Source: Entrophospora sp. SA101
Taxonomy: Eukaryota; Glomeromycota; Glomeromycetes; Entrophosporales; Entrophosporaceae
Assembly: GCA_958430865.1 (NCBI GenBank)
Contig: CAUDNR010004445.1
Location: 1 to 64,000, forward strand
Length of the DNA: 64,000 nt
Direction: 5' to 3'
This document shows positions 12,541 through 25,694 of the stretch, piece after piece; position 1 is the stretch's first letter, and every line of letters begins with the position of its first letter. The notes under the pieces were generated by a model, which ran no database searches, was not told the DNA's origin, and saw nothing but the letters and a program-made list of their open reading frames with translations. A program made the position numbers and the translations under genes.

Positions 12541-12657
12541 CAACTTTTGATGATGGTTGCTACCACCTTTGCGTCATATAAAAATGATTGCAACCACTGG
12601 TTGCAACCACCTTTACGACCATTTTGTTTCCTTTTTTGGATTGCGACATGGAACACT
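12531..12657 (+). repeat. Interspersed repeat with GGTTGCAACCACC motif, copy 1
   Basis: Roughly 125 bp containing GTTGCAACCACCTT, TTTGTTTCCTTTTTTGGATT and ACATGGAACACTA. It is closely matched, in the same orientation, at 38415-38546. The motif GGTTGCAACC is itself palindromic. It is not a gene. Confidence 0.75.
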
Positions 12658-12732
12658 AACAGTTTATAACATCTCCTTATTCCTTATATTTATTTATAAT
12701 TTAATTATTCAATCCCAATTTTATAATTAAAT

Positions 12733-12753
12733 ATATATATATATATATATATA
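12733..12753. repeat. (AT)n microsatellite
   Basis: About ten AT dinucleotides in a row in intergenic DNA. Confidence 0.9.
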
Positions 12754-12907
12754 TTCCTTGAAAATAATGCCTTTATTAACCATTTTTTTATATTACAACA
12801 TAAATAAATGCTATAAGTATTTATTTTATATTTGAAAAGATAATAATAAATAAACAAGTTTTACGCACGGGGAATGAAAAGTTACATCCGATAAAGAGTA
12901 AATTTCC

Positions 12908-12969
12908 ATAATAATAATAATAATAATAACAGTAATAATAATAATAATAATATAATAATAATAATAATA

Positions 12970-13000
<31 letters not shown>

Positions 13001-13003
13001 TAG
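12908..13003. repeat. (AAT)n microsatellite
   Basis: About 95 bp of AAT/ATA triplets with a few interruptions (ACAGT, TATA, TAG). The spacing is that of a simple microsatellite, not of a CRISPR or spacer array. Confidence 0.92.
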
Positions 13004-13463
13004 AAAGTCGAAATACCTTTTATAAATATGTATGCTACATCTAAGAATATAATGTTCAGGACAACTTGAAGGTGATAATCCTAATTATAATAATAATAAT
13101 ACTAAATCTGAATGTGTTAATATTACGTTTCGTAAACATTTCGTACGTAATAATTTTTACTCATCAACATCAGGTTTTTTTTATTGCAATTAAGGATACT
13201 TGTCGCAATTAAAAAAAAAAAAATGACTATCTATGGTTGCAACAATCAAAAGTGTCTTTAATTACAATATAAAATGTAAGTTTCATTTTCTTGTATCAAA
13301 AGAAAAAAATATAATTCAAAATGAAAAACTATATATTATTATTGTTTACTTTAATATTAATGATTTTTCGGGTTATTATCAATTTATTGGTATTAAATAT
13401 TAAATTGGTAAAAGTATGATTTTTAAACACTATTAATTTTTAAATCCCGGTATTTTTTTAACA

Positions 13464-14740
13464 TCATTCTTCACAAATTCCATGTTTATCAAATTTTATT
13501 ATTAAAGGTTTGGGTCCTCCCCAATTCTTTATTAGAATATCTAAAGGATAGTTATTACTAATTTTATAAACCCCATAAGCAAAAGTGATTAACTTTAAGT
13601 TTTTTTGGTAATGCTTCATTTAACACTGTTAACGCTTTATCACAATCTATTTTACCAGAAAAATAATTATTAAATAATACTTTTTAATTCAATACAATTT
13701 TTGAGTATTTCCATTAATTCCTGGTCGAATTCATCCTCGTAAAATATGATTAAATTTTACAATGTTGTGCAATTGATTGAAATATCTTTCCTGTGATAAC
13801 CATCAACATCCAATTTTTTAAGATTTTTCCATTGATATTAATAAAATCAGACAAGTCTGGTAGAAATGGTTGACAGTTAATACATAACTTCACAGATTCA
13901 ATCTTTGACAGTGAAATATTTTTCCAACTTTTTATCTTGTTATCAGCATGAGATGGTGTTAATTCTAAAGCCTTTAAGTTTTTAAAAGTTCTAATAATAA
14001 ATCATTAAAATTATTTCCACCACCATAAGATCTATAAAAAATTATTAATTGTGAATACGTTAATATTGCCTTTTTAATTCATCTGGCAAGTTTTGTCCCG
14101 ATGTTTGATTTAATAACTAACCATTTAATTTTTGATTTTGTGTTTTTAATTAGCTGTGCCAATTTATATATATGGTTACTTATGTATTGTATTATTAATT
14201 ATTGAATATTTTTTTACAAATGTTTGCCAATTTATCAAAAAATTCACCACTATAAGAACTATTACAATCTATTTCATAGATTCTGAAAACAATTATCAAA
14301 TTTATGATGATTAATTAATAAATTACAATCTTTTTCATAAATATTCCGAAAACAACTATATAATTAATACTAAACTTTCTAATACCTGCTGAATGATCTA
14401 AAATAAAGTTTCCCAATTTATTTTGTAAAATATTCGATTCTATCAGGTAATTGGGCATTATAGTACAAAACCAGACATAATTGTATAATGGTGTTTCTCC
14501 AATAGTTCAAAAGTTAATTCAGTTCTAGTTAAGAAATTCTTATATACTTCCAATAAACAATTAATTAATATTTTTAATGCTGTTAAGAGAATAAAATGGA
14601 TTTCTCCATAAAATTGGAATATTGGTATTGTGCCATTGTTTGTTGACAAGGATACAGGAATATAACGTTTTATAATCATCTTCAATGTATTTGAATGTTT
14701 CGGTTAGAAGTCCAGACGGTAAATTCATTATTTCAAACAT
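13464..14740 (-). pseudogene. F-box/leucine-rich-repeat protein, degraded
   Basis: On the minus strand from ATG at 14740 the frame reads MFEIMNLPSGLLTETFKYIE, then SCILVNKQWH and IPILWRNPFYSL, which is the classic order of the large Rhizophagus F-box family (F-box helix, NKQW, PILWRNPF). A stop then interrupts it, and the following pieces (FELLEKHHYT near 14490, LGNFILDHSAG near 14390-14420) lie in shifted frames. Farther along come LRR-like fragments and a typical family ending, PLDILIKNWGGPKPLIIKF, with a stop at 13464-13466. In a working gene the F-box would dock an SCF ubiquitin ligase. Here several stops and frame changes make it a pseudogene. Confidence 0.72.
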
Positions 14741-16709
14741 TTTTTTAAGAATGTAAATGAAAAGAATAAAATATTTATTTATTATTTCTGTTGTGTGAAT
14801 TAAAATTTTGGGGTGGGAGTGTTTGGATATGAAACTTTGACGATAATTTGAATTTCACCCTTATTATTATAGGGACCAAAAGGTATCAACGTGGAGAGAT
14901 TTCGTTCAGTCCATTTAGTACGTACGAAACATTTAACCTTTTTGTGTCCATGGCATTTTTATCTATTCAAAAAAATTATCGCGAAGAAAGAGTCATTTTA
15001 ATTGGCCAATTGGAACCTATAAAATAAATTATTATTAAAAAAATTTCTTAAGAATAGCTCCGATCCAATGTTAAAAAATGTTCCAACCATCAAAGAACAT
15101 ATTTTCTTTAATCTCTTGGATCATGTTTTTTAAATTACTCCAAGATACCTTGAAGCTTTTTTTGGCGAAAGTTGTCATCGTCTACTCTGCAAAGTTCGCC
15201 GCTTAGGCTCTTGATAATAATAAACACATTACAAGACAAAATAGAAGACATTATTTATTTAAAAACAAATTTTCAAACCAAATAACAAAATGATTAATGA
15301 CGGGAGGGGGTTTTTTTAATTTCGTTGTTAAACAAAACGATTATTAACAATGTAACACCAATAAATAAAGAGATAGTTATCGATAAAAAGAATGACAAAT
15401 GTTTTATTATTTAATAAAAATTTCAAACCGTAAAACGACTATCAATTAATTACTTTATCTTGCATTTCATGCATCCATCCGATTGATTAGGTCGATCGAA
15501 TATCTATTACTGTATTCTTACATCCAACCAAGTGTAAGACTTTTCTTAAAGTGTAACAGACACATCTCCGTCACTAATTTTTACTTTCTCGTTGTCGAAA
15601 TTGAAAAAAACAATCAAGCACATTTTGAAAATGGTACTATTTTAATAAAGGTTCGTACGTTCACTCAATAAATTTGAATTTCGAATTATATTTATTTATT
15701 TTTTCCATTTCCATTTCTATTTCGGATTTGAATTTCAAAGCAAAAGAAGTACGATAACCCAACCTCTCTCTCTCTTCTGCCAATAATCCCACCAATGATT
15801 TAATGACGTGCAAGTTAGATAATCACGATTTTATGTTTAAAGTCATCAATTAGCAATTGCATGTAATTCAACGTATGATCCGTGAATTACAGCTGAACCT
15901 TACTTATTATACATATATACATATTATTTGAAAATGTTTATAATAAAATAAAAATAATCATGAATTTTATTTATTTATAATAATCTTTTATTGAGATATG
16001 ATGATTATTTCCAAATTTGGACTCGTACAAATGCGTTTGGCACGTGATTTTTGTTTTTGGTCGAGTGGCGCAGAAAGCGGTTAATATTAAATTGAGCAGT
16101 TTGTCACGGAGGATGGACGAAACACATATGGCAAAATTACTAGTACTAATCTTGCCACTACGGCTTTTTATATGCAAATTTTTTTAAAAAACCCGTTATT
16201 TATTATTATGATAATGATAATTTTAATTACTATTATTAATAATATAGTCCGTTGTGACAATGTTTGACTGTGTATACAAATCAACAGATTTCTAATCCCC
16301 AGTTGAGAAAGAGAAGAACAGTTTTATCCACAATAAAGTCACAATCATTTGAAAACCACACCGTTTTTTTAAAAAATAATAATGCTAATTATTATTACTT
16401 GCATCTTTATTAAGGTTCTTTCTTTGCAACTTGTTACAAATTGCCAAATATAAACACTAATATGTGGAAGACATGTGTGTGCATGTCACTCACGAATGGG
16501 GAACTAAATTGAAGAGTTTCACCATTATTGGTATACACCTTAGCTCACGAACAATTGTTGATTCATGTTGGTGCCACAAATTTGTATTATAATGTATAAA
16601 TAAAAATACAAAGGATTATCATCATTCTATTATATATATGTATATATATATATATATATAAATATTATTAAATAATGTGTAATATTTATTAGAAAAATTT
16701 TTGCTGCTG
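14741..16709. other. Intergenic stretch without a supportable gene
   Basis: AT-rich DNA between the F-box remnant and the kinase gene. Short frames at 15483-15671 (+) and 15971-16177 (-) show no family motif. The right part would contain the MAPKKK promoter, and a TATATA run is at 16631-16660, about 50-80 bp before the proposed start. Confidence 0.5.
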
Positions 16710-19009
16710 ATGTCATTAATTCGTCGAGACCATATAGCAGGACATACTCATGATCGAAGTAGATCAAGTTCAATAGATGGGGAAATAGATTATTCATTGT
16801 GGACCCTTGAAAAAGTTTTACAATGGCTTGAGGATAACTCTTTTAGTGAATATAAACAAATCTTTATTGGTAACTATATTTATGCGTTCTTGTAATAACG
16901 TTGGTTTAATGATCGAATCTCTGGCATTAAAAAATAATTTTACTTAAAATCAAACATTTGTTTTTAATAATAATAATGACAACAACAATAATAATACAAT
17001 TAATTATTTTATATTTATATTTATTTATAGACAATAAATTATACGGTGAAGATTTTTTTGCATTACGTGACCTTAGAAAAATTAAACATTTATTAAAAAA
17101 TGAAACGGAAGGTCGTTATAAATTGATAACGGCTATTAGAAAGATAGGTGAACGGCCTTCATTTTCAGATAAGGTTTGTGACAAAATAAATTTTTTTTTC
17201 TATTTTAATAACTTTAATAACAAATATAATATAATACAATATATAGAGCTCTCAAGATTTATTAGGAGGTCTTCGTGACACATATGGTTCATTATCTTAT
17301 TCACCAACAACGCATAATTCATCTCAAACACGCCTTAGTGCACCTAGTTTATTGGAAGCTACAACAAACAAAACGCTTAAATTATCAACTAGTTTTCCTG
17401 ACTTGCGTAATGCAAACAATCATCAAAACAATCATTCATTTAGTCCTACTATTAATCCAAGGAGTTCTTCGATTGGTTGGGATCATAAAAATTCATCAAA
17501 TTTAACGATTAATTCATCACCATCGTCATCAACATCAACATTAAATAACGACCATGAATTGCAAAGAAAATTTTCTGCATCTTTAGATAATGAAAAATGG
17601 TCAAAACCAACTATATTAACTTCAATCCCATTTTTATCTCAAGATCCACATGATCAATCACCATATCAATATAATAACAATAATGGCTATCTTGATGATA
17701 AAACTCCCAGTCCTCCTTCACCGATAAGCAGAAAGTGGAAACCTTTTATTAATCATCCAGCAAATAACGTTGATAATATTAATAATATTAAGTCTAAACC
17801 TTCGTTTGTATGTATGATCAATCTATTTATTAAAAATGCTAATTTATTACAACACTAATGATTATCATTATCATTATTATCATTATTATCATTATTATTA
17901 TTATTAATATTATACTTACCTATTGTTTATTTGTTTTTATCTAGTCTAATGGAATTTCAAATAATTTAGAAGATCCAATATCGTCAGCAACTTCAACACT
18001 AAACAATTTTACAAATTTACCCAAGCACAATTTCCAGTTGACATTTGATTTTAAGAATTTTCGTTTAGTTGAATTATCTGGGGATGAACCAAGATCTAAA
18101 ATAAAAAGAGTAATATTTTCACAATTGGATATTGATCCTAATGATTGTGAGAATTATACATTTCATTTGACTGAACTTGGACAAAAAGAAATCGGTATAA
18201 TTATTAAAATTTTTGAATCTTTGATTTGACTAATAAATTTAATTAATATACATACATACATATATATAATTTTAGGACCAAGATTAGAGGATAATGATCT
18301 AATTCACAAATGTTTGAATGCAGATGATCGAGGAACATTAAAATTTTTTGTTAAGCATAGATCAACAACAGAACCAATTTATCATAATTTACCAATAATG
18401 GCTAGCCAAAATGAACTCAGAGCTAATTCATCACCGTCTAGTTTTTATACAAGTGGTAAATATTTTTCAGGTGGTTTTAATCCAACACTCCAAGAAGGTT
18501 GGAAAAGTACAGAAGAGTTTAGCCCAATTACTGCAGAACCATCAGATATTAAATATGATCTACAAGACATAAAGTTTCCAATGCCAATGCCGATACCAAA
18601 CTATGGTAATAATGATAATAGTAACTACAACAATAACGATGATAATAATGATTTCCACCATAACTATAATCAAAATCAAAATGAAGAAGATGAAAATTAT
18701 AAGGGCGTCTGGATGGTTAAACCCATTCCTTCAAAAAATAAACATATTCATAATCACGGAGATTGCGATAATATTATTAGGCATGAATTAGTTGATACCA
18801 TAGAAAATAATAATAATACTTTATCACTACCTGAGAGTATTAAAATTAACAGTTATGATGGTGATGATGATGACGACGACGATGACGATGATCTTTGGGC
18901 GGTTAAACCTGCCCCGTCACCTTTACCGACGGATGTTAATAATGTTAGCAAAAATGATATTTTTAATATTTTTGATAATAAAAACAGTAGCAACAGCAAC
19001 AGCAACAGC

Positions 19010-19041
<32 letters not shown>

Positions 19042-21634
19042 CTACAATAAAAATAATGGACAATCTGATAATATCGTTAGACATGAACTAGTTGACACTA
19101 TAGAAAATGTTAGTAATACTAGTACTTTGATAATCGAAAACAACAACAACAATTATAAAGACAACAAAATTGCTACGGAAAGACATAATAACGTTGTCGA
19201 TTCTACAGAAAATAATAGTAACCATTCCAATCCTAATGATGGTGATGGTAATAATAATAACAATGCTTCGGAAACTTCTAACATAAATGATAATAATAGT
19301 AATAATAATAATGACGATAGTAGTAATGGTAATGGTAGCAATAGTAATGGTAGGGCTAATAGAGAAAAAAAATTTTCGGATTCATCAAAAGGTGGTGGTA
19401 AACTTGCACGGGCTGTTTCATTACGTAGAGGTGTAGAATCGTGGATTGTAAGGCCGACCACTGAAGATGTATTGGAGAACCTCGAACAATTTTTTCCTGG
19501 ACATGATCTTGATAAACCGATAACAGAAACACCTGGGACACCCGTAACACCTGTAACACCTGCACCTCCACAAAATGCAAGTCAACAAGAAGAAATTTCA
19601 CCGTCATCTAAAGTAATAACAGAAAAAAGTAATGGCAATAATGGTGATGGTGGCCGTAGTGGTAACGGTGGTGCTAAAATAACAAGATATAAATCAATTC
19701 GTTCAACACTTCATGAGGTACACGAACGTGAAAAAAATAAAAGGTTTATTGAAGCTGTTAACGCGGTTAAAGCTAACCAACGGTTAGCTAGAAAACCTAC
19801 TACCAAATTTTGGGGTAAAAAAGCTGTTGAACAAAGACCAATGAAATTTTGTGAGCAGAATGCGGAAAACAATATTATGCAAGATAAAACAACAAATTGT
19901 TCATCATTATCAAATCGTAAGTTTATTATTCGATAAATTTATATTTATTTATTGCTAAATTAATGAACTAATTGATAATTGGATAATGATAAAAGATGCT
20001 GTCAAATGGGTAAAGGGTGAACTTATTGGTAAAGGTACATTTGGAAAAGTATATATTGCGCTTAATGTGACAACATCAGAAATGATGGCAGTGAAACAAG
20101 TCGAAACTCCACGGACTCGATCAGATGAAATAAATCAAAGGCAAAGAAATATGGTTAATAAATGCATATACTGTTTGTTGTTGTTATTGTTGTTGCTGCT
20201 GTTATCATCACAACATGTATTGATCTTTTTTTGTTGAAATATTTTTAGGTAAAATCTTTTAAAGATGAAATGAAAATATTAAAAGATCTGGATCATGATC
20301 ACATTGTACAATATATTGGTTGGTATATTTATTTCTTAATTGTTTTTTATACATTTTTATTATATTTTGAAAAATATTGTTTATTCACAAATGCATACAA
20401 TAATGTAGGTTATGAAGAAAATGAAGAAGAAGTTAACATTTTTCTTGAATATGTTAACGGTGGTTCAATTGGTACATATTTAAGAATGAATGGTCCACTT
20501 AAGGAACCAGTTGTAAGATCATTCACACGACAAATTTTACTAGGCTTACAATATTTGCATAATAGAGGAATATTACACAGAGTAATTATCAAATCATTAT
20601 TGTCATAAATCATTATATGGATGTTATATAGAGGATCCTAACATCAAAACCTTATTATCTGTATTATTATTAAGGATATTAAAGCAGACAATATTTTAGT
20701 AAATGAGGATGGTATTTGCAAAATATCTGATTTTGGGATATCGAAAAAAAGTGGTATGTTAAATTTATTATTTTTATTTAAAAAAATAGGAATTGGAATT
20801 GGGAATTAAAATTAAAAAACAATTATATTATACTTTTTATTTATATTTTAGATCATGCACTTGCATACGATTATAGTTCTAATATGTCATTACAAGGTAC
20901 AATATTTTGGATGGCACCTGAAGTTTTTACTAAAGGTTATAGTGCAAAAGTGGATATATGGTGTGTATTATTATCACTATTATCATTACCATGTAAACTT
21001 TTGTTTTTTCAAAAATACATTTTTTATCAATTGTTTTTTTATGTTTTAGGAGTTTGGGTTGTGTTATACTCGAAATGTTTGCTGGTGAAAGACCTTGGCC
21101 AAATTTATCAGATCTTGCTGCAATGTTTAAGGTTAGTTAGTAATTTCATATAATAATTGTTTAATTAATAATTATTTTTATTTACCCAAATTTATTTATA
21201 TGTATACAGCTTGGAAGCGAGAAAAAAGCTCCTCCAATAAGAGAAGATCTTATAATGTCAGCAGAAGCTAGAGATTGTCTTGATAAATGTTTTATAATGT
21301 GCGTTAAGATAATAAAGGATATTAAATTTTTTTTGTTTCCACACTAATAGTAATTAACATTAACATTAACATTAATATTAATAATAATAGTGAACCTGAA
21401 ATAAGGCCAACCGCTGAAGATTTATTACTATCACATCCTTTTGTACACGATGATCCAGACTTCCACTTCAAAGTAAGTATTATATAATTTTTTATCTGTA
21501 GAAATAAAAGAAAAAATTACAAATTTATTTATTGAGGTTTGTTTTTTATTTTTATTTTTATTAAGGAACATATAGTGATACCTGGAAAAGCATCACCATC
21601 ACCAATAATAACACCACCACCATCAAATATATAA
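16710..21634 (+). CDS. BCK1: BCK1/Mkh1-type MAP kinase kinase kinase (cell wall integrity)
   Basis: This is the MAPKKK that in yeasts relays protein kinase C/Rho signals to the cell wall integrity MAPK module. Fourteen exons fit in phase (16710-16869, 17031-17173, 17247-17807, 17945-18194, 18276-19916, 19996-20153, 20249-20318, 20409-20581, 20675-20753, 20852-20960, 21050-21131, 21210-21298, 21391-21472, 21566-21634), giving 1221 aa. Domains in order: SAM (about 29-92, [17 protein letters not shown]); a Ras-association-like ubiquitin fold (about 317-400); a long polar linker with polyAsp and polyAsn; and the kinase (about 921-1190) with glycine loop GKGTFGKV (930-937), Lys952, HRD catalytic Asp1053, DFG 1071-1073 and [22 protein letters not shown] and [13 protein letters not shown] are BCK1-subfamily signatures. 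The ATG at 16710 is the first in frame with the SAM domain, but an upstream exon cannot be excluded. Confidence 0.93.
18855..19340 (+). repeat. Triplet-repeat tracts in the kinase linker (polyAsp, polyAsn)
   Basis: Within exon 5 of the MAPKKK gene, GAT/GAC repeats (about 18855-18892) encode an Asp run. AAC/AGC repeats (about 18987-19042) encode Ser-Asn then Asn runs, and further Asn-rich patches follow to 19340. They stay in frame with the kinase. Open frames on the other strand here (polyLeu, polySer) are shadows of the repeats. Confidence 0.88.
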
Positions 21635-22099
21635 ATAAAAGTAATTTAGTTTTAAATAAAAATAAATAATAAAATTTAATATTGTTTATTTTATTATTCA
21701 TATTAAAAATATATAATAATAATAGATTTACTATTATTTTTAATTATTTTAATTAATTTTTTTTTCATATTTTTTTTTTTTCTAATTACTAATTAATTTA
21801 TTTTGTTTTTTTTTTGATTAAATTCCTTGTACTTTATTTATTTATTATTATTATATTTATTTTTGGTGGAGGATAATTTATTCATGTAGATAACCAATTA
21901 TAAAACTAAAAAAAAAACTATCTTTTTTTTTATATATATATTTTTATGTAAATACATACATATAGTTTATCATCTTTTAATTAATATCATTTTCTAATTA
22001 AGGAATGATAATAAATTTTTAATGCCTTATTTTTAATCATTTTTGTAATACTACATTTTTATAGTTTTATACAGCAATAATTTTTGTAAAAAAGAAAAT
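21635..22099. other. Convergent intergenic region between kinase and WRS genes
   Basis: About 465 bp between two tail-to-tail genes, made mostly of T- and A-runs. Both 3' UTRs and polyadenylation signals must lie here, and AATAAA-like words occur at 21653-21665 and 22009-22014. No other feature is seen. Confidence 0.6.
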
Positions 22100-24141
22100 T
22101 TAAATGTGGATTTTTCTATTGGAATCCATGAATTGACGTACTAGTTCGTCACTAATTTCTGATTTACGCTGTATTTTTTTTTTTTTAAAAAAAATCATTA
22201 TTTTGATTCCTTTAATATTAATATTAATATTAATATTAATTAATACCTTTTGAAAATCGCCAACAAATTCTTGTATTACTTTAATACACACAGCCTTCAA
22301 TTCATTAGTCATCAATTCACCAGATTTATAAGTTTTATATAGATTATCCAATTCTTCATCATTGTTCAAGAACACGCGCAAATATTGATACGCCACGTCT
22401 ATATCAGGATTACCGCCATGAAGTTTATGAAGCTCTAAAGTATCACCACCACCAGAAAAGGCATATTTATTAATCTAGTTAAAAGAAAAAAAAATTATTA
22501 TTACTAATTAAAAAGTCAGTCAGTTAGCAGTATATATATATATCACAATAAATACCTTTGTCTGGATTTTGTCTCGAGTATCAGTCATAAAAATTGCAGA
22601 ATTATCAACAGAAGCACTCATTTTTGTTTGAGAACCCTACATTTTTTTTTTTTTCAATAAAATATCAAATATTGTAATAAATATATGAATATATATATAC
22701 CTGAAGAGCAGGGAAAAATTTAGCATGAATCAAACTTGGTTTTGGGTAATTGAGTTTACGTGCAACATCACGCGTCAAACGAAAATATGGTTCCTTTTTA
22801 AAAAAAATATATATATACATATATATAAGTATATGCCATCAATATCATTTATATCATATTGTATGTAGAAAAGAAAATATATCCTAACAATACTAACCTG
22901 ATCAATAGCACAGGGAATCAAACAAGGAATATCACTATCGGTACCAAATATTTGAGGAAAAGTATTAGAAAACGAAGGTGCAGATTGAATCGCGGCAAAA
23001 TGAAGTTTTCCAATATTATCGCTATTTTAATAGGCATTTTGTAAGTAATGATTTTGTTTTATATGAATATTATGTATGTGGGGAAGGTGGATTGATTGAT
23101 TATTTTAGAATATATTATTAACCTATCATTGAAGCCAAAAGTAGATTTCAATTGACTGGTTGTGATACACTTTGCTATTCTTACAATGTTACGATAAAAC
23201 GGACCGCTAAAAAAATTATTTTTTCAGAATAATGAATATGACGATGCCGACGATGATAACATTTTTTTAGTGTAACGACGAACCTAATAGAGTCAAGATT
23301 CGAGAAAATATAAGTTTTTTCAAGTTTAAATCCACAAGCAACAATATCTTTTGCATTTTCATATGCGTATTTATTAGCATCTTCTAGTGTAAGGTCTGCT
23401 CTAAAAAGAAATTTTTCATCATCTGTGGAAAATACAAAACAACAAAAATCACGTAAAAAAAAAAAAAATTTAATAATATCATGCAACATATAATATATGG
23501 TTTTTTTTTTAAAAAATACTAACCGGTCAATTGAATGACAAGTGGTACATCAAAAACTTCTTGTAGCCATCTATATAAATATATTATAATGAGTAATTTT
23601 AAAAAATCGAAAAAAATCGAAAAAAAAGTGTTACACACTGGCAAAAAATAAATGGAATCATGTGTCCAAGATGCATAGAAGTACTGCTCGGACCTCGTCC
23701 TGTATAAAGAAAAAATGGTTTCTTTTGTTCATAACGATCCAAAATTATTTCTAGTCCTCTAATGATAATACAAATAATTATAATAATATGTAAACAATAA
23801 AAGAGCATAATGTAACAATAAATATGGACCTATGCGAAAAGAATACTCCTCTTCTTAAAAACACATGACATTTTTTTCCCGTTAAAGTTTCAAATCTTTC
23901 CAAGAGATCTTTTTCGATTGATTTTGTACCAAATTGTTCGATCAATTTGTCATAATTAATTGCTTGCGGTTCTCCCTCAATGATTGCTCCACGAACATTC
24001 CAAGGATTTACTATTTGTTCTTGAGGATCTTTGATACTAACAATACAACATGTCAATTGAAAAAAAAAAAAATAATTAATGAAAAAAAAACGAGAATCGT
24101 TCATTATACATTTGATTGTTATTTTCGTTTGCAGTAGACAT
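22100..24141 (-). CDS. WRS1: Tryptophan--tRNA ligase, cytoplasmic
   Basis: A class I aminoacyl-tRNA synthetase that charges tRNA-Trp in the cytosol. Eleven exons fit in phase on the minus strand (24110-24141, 23830-24036, 23639-23758, 23524-23570, 23284-23422, 23123-23206, 22898-23021, 22701-22793, 22556-22636, 22247-22474, 22100-22168), giving 407 aa, close to yeast WRS1. Visible motifs: VNPWNVRG near the N-terminus; the HIGH-type motif HLGH (109-112) in [19 protein letters not shown]; the middle segment LTDDEKFLF; and the KMSKS-type loop KMSAS (287-291) in [21 protein letters not shown] is normal for eukaryotic cytosolic TrpRS. There is no mitochondrial presequence. Confidence 0.95.
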
Positions 24142-25694
24142 TTTATTCCTTGATATTTTTTTTGTTGAAATATTTTTTTGTTTAAATAAAAAATTAATTA
24201 CTTTTTTAAATACACACACACACACACACACAAAATATAATCTCATCATCATCAAATTTTTAATTTATCATTAAACAATCAACCAACGGTCTTTTTTCAT
24301 TATCTGACGTAAAACGTATGTATGACATAAAAATGTTGATCGCCGCATCTAGTTCACGGTTTTGCTTGTTGACAACATAGACTAATAATACATACAGCTT
24401 CCTGGATTTTTTTTTCTCATAGTTACATGTAAAATGTGGCGATTTCTCGACAATTTATATTTGCGTTCCTTTCTCCATAGTATATATTATTGCTCCTGTT
24501 TTTCAAGTGGGAATATATACTCAGACTCTGGCATTGCTTTTTTCCTAACAATCTCATTCCTCAAAAATACCTCAATGCCAGGATTTTAATTACTAGCTTC
24601 AATCTCGGTCAATGGATTGCGCTTTCGAGTTATGTGCCGATTACATGCATTAAGTGTCAGTAGTGATTGAGATAGTCGATTAAACAAATTCTAGTATGCT
24701 TGATGGAAAATACATGTGTATATATATTTTGTGCAGTTTGGAATTCTCTGGAACAGGTAAGCTTAAACATGATAATGTTAATTTGTAGAAAGGAGTGTAT
24801 CATGATTAATGGTTTAAGTGCACACGAATATTTAATCAATCAATCACAAACAAAATAAATTCATGTTTCATGCATTTTTTTGTATTCATATTAATTAATA
24901 AACAATATTGAGTCAACAAAATTACCCTTATTTGGATATTACTAAACAAGAAAAGCTCCCAAAAGGGAAGAAAGTGTCTGGCTCTTTGGAATAACTATTG
25001 TCATTCTTGTATTTGTTAATTTATCGCTATCCTAAATGCTCTTCTTGATATATATCACATCATTATAACATCGAATCCGTTAATACTTTTCCAGTTAATT
25101 GGGAAGCTTGTGCGGGTGGATGTGACCTTTGTATATTCGCGTAATTGGCTCTCTCGTTTGTTACATACTGTCTATTTGCACGCTCAAAGTATTTTTATTG
25201 GTTTGTGATATTTGGGCGATAAGTGGATTTCAAAACTCTAAAGATTGCCAGCTTAATTATTTGAACTTTCATATTGATCCAAGATCGTGCTCTTGGTCAA
25301 CTTTGTTTCGGGTAACATTTTTCTTACATTACTATGCTTCTTCTAACTTTGTTGTAGAGCGAAGAAACATTTCATAATGCGCATTATGATCATAAATTAG
25401 AACTGACACGAGCCAATCAGGTTAGCTTATTTTCTGTGTATGACCAATAAATTTTGTCATGGGAAGAAATGCGTGATTAAAAAAATGAAAGAATAATGAT
25501 AATGTCAAAGTTACTAACCGCTCCTTGACCAAAACGCCAGAGTGGAATGCAACAAAAGTTTATAGAAAACCCATGTTGAAATAAGTGTTTGTATTTTTAT
25601 TATTATGTGATAAGTATGTTCAATTTTTTATTTTTTTTTGAGTCACAGAGTCAATTTGAGATTTAACACATTGAGATTCAAAGAAATACTTTCT
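24142..25694. other. Intergenic region with (CA)n tract
   Basis: The stretch begins with the WRS promoter side. A (CA)n microsatellite lies at 24212-24232. The frames at 24657-24839 (-) and 25129-25377 (+) have no recognisable domain and are not called as genes. Confidence 0.5.

Noticed and set aside
12908..13003. Possible CRISPR-like array
   Set aside because: Plain AAT microsatellite without spacers, in a eukaryotic sequence.
15971..16177. 68-codon minus-strand frame
   Set aside because: No family signature and no conserved neighbours; left as intergenic.
18853..19461. Minus-strand polyLeu/polySer frames
   Set aside because: Shadows of AAC/GAT triplet repeats in the kinase exon.
25129..25377. 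82-codon hydrophobic frame
   Set aside because: No recognisable domain; composition alone can explain it.
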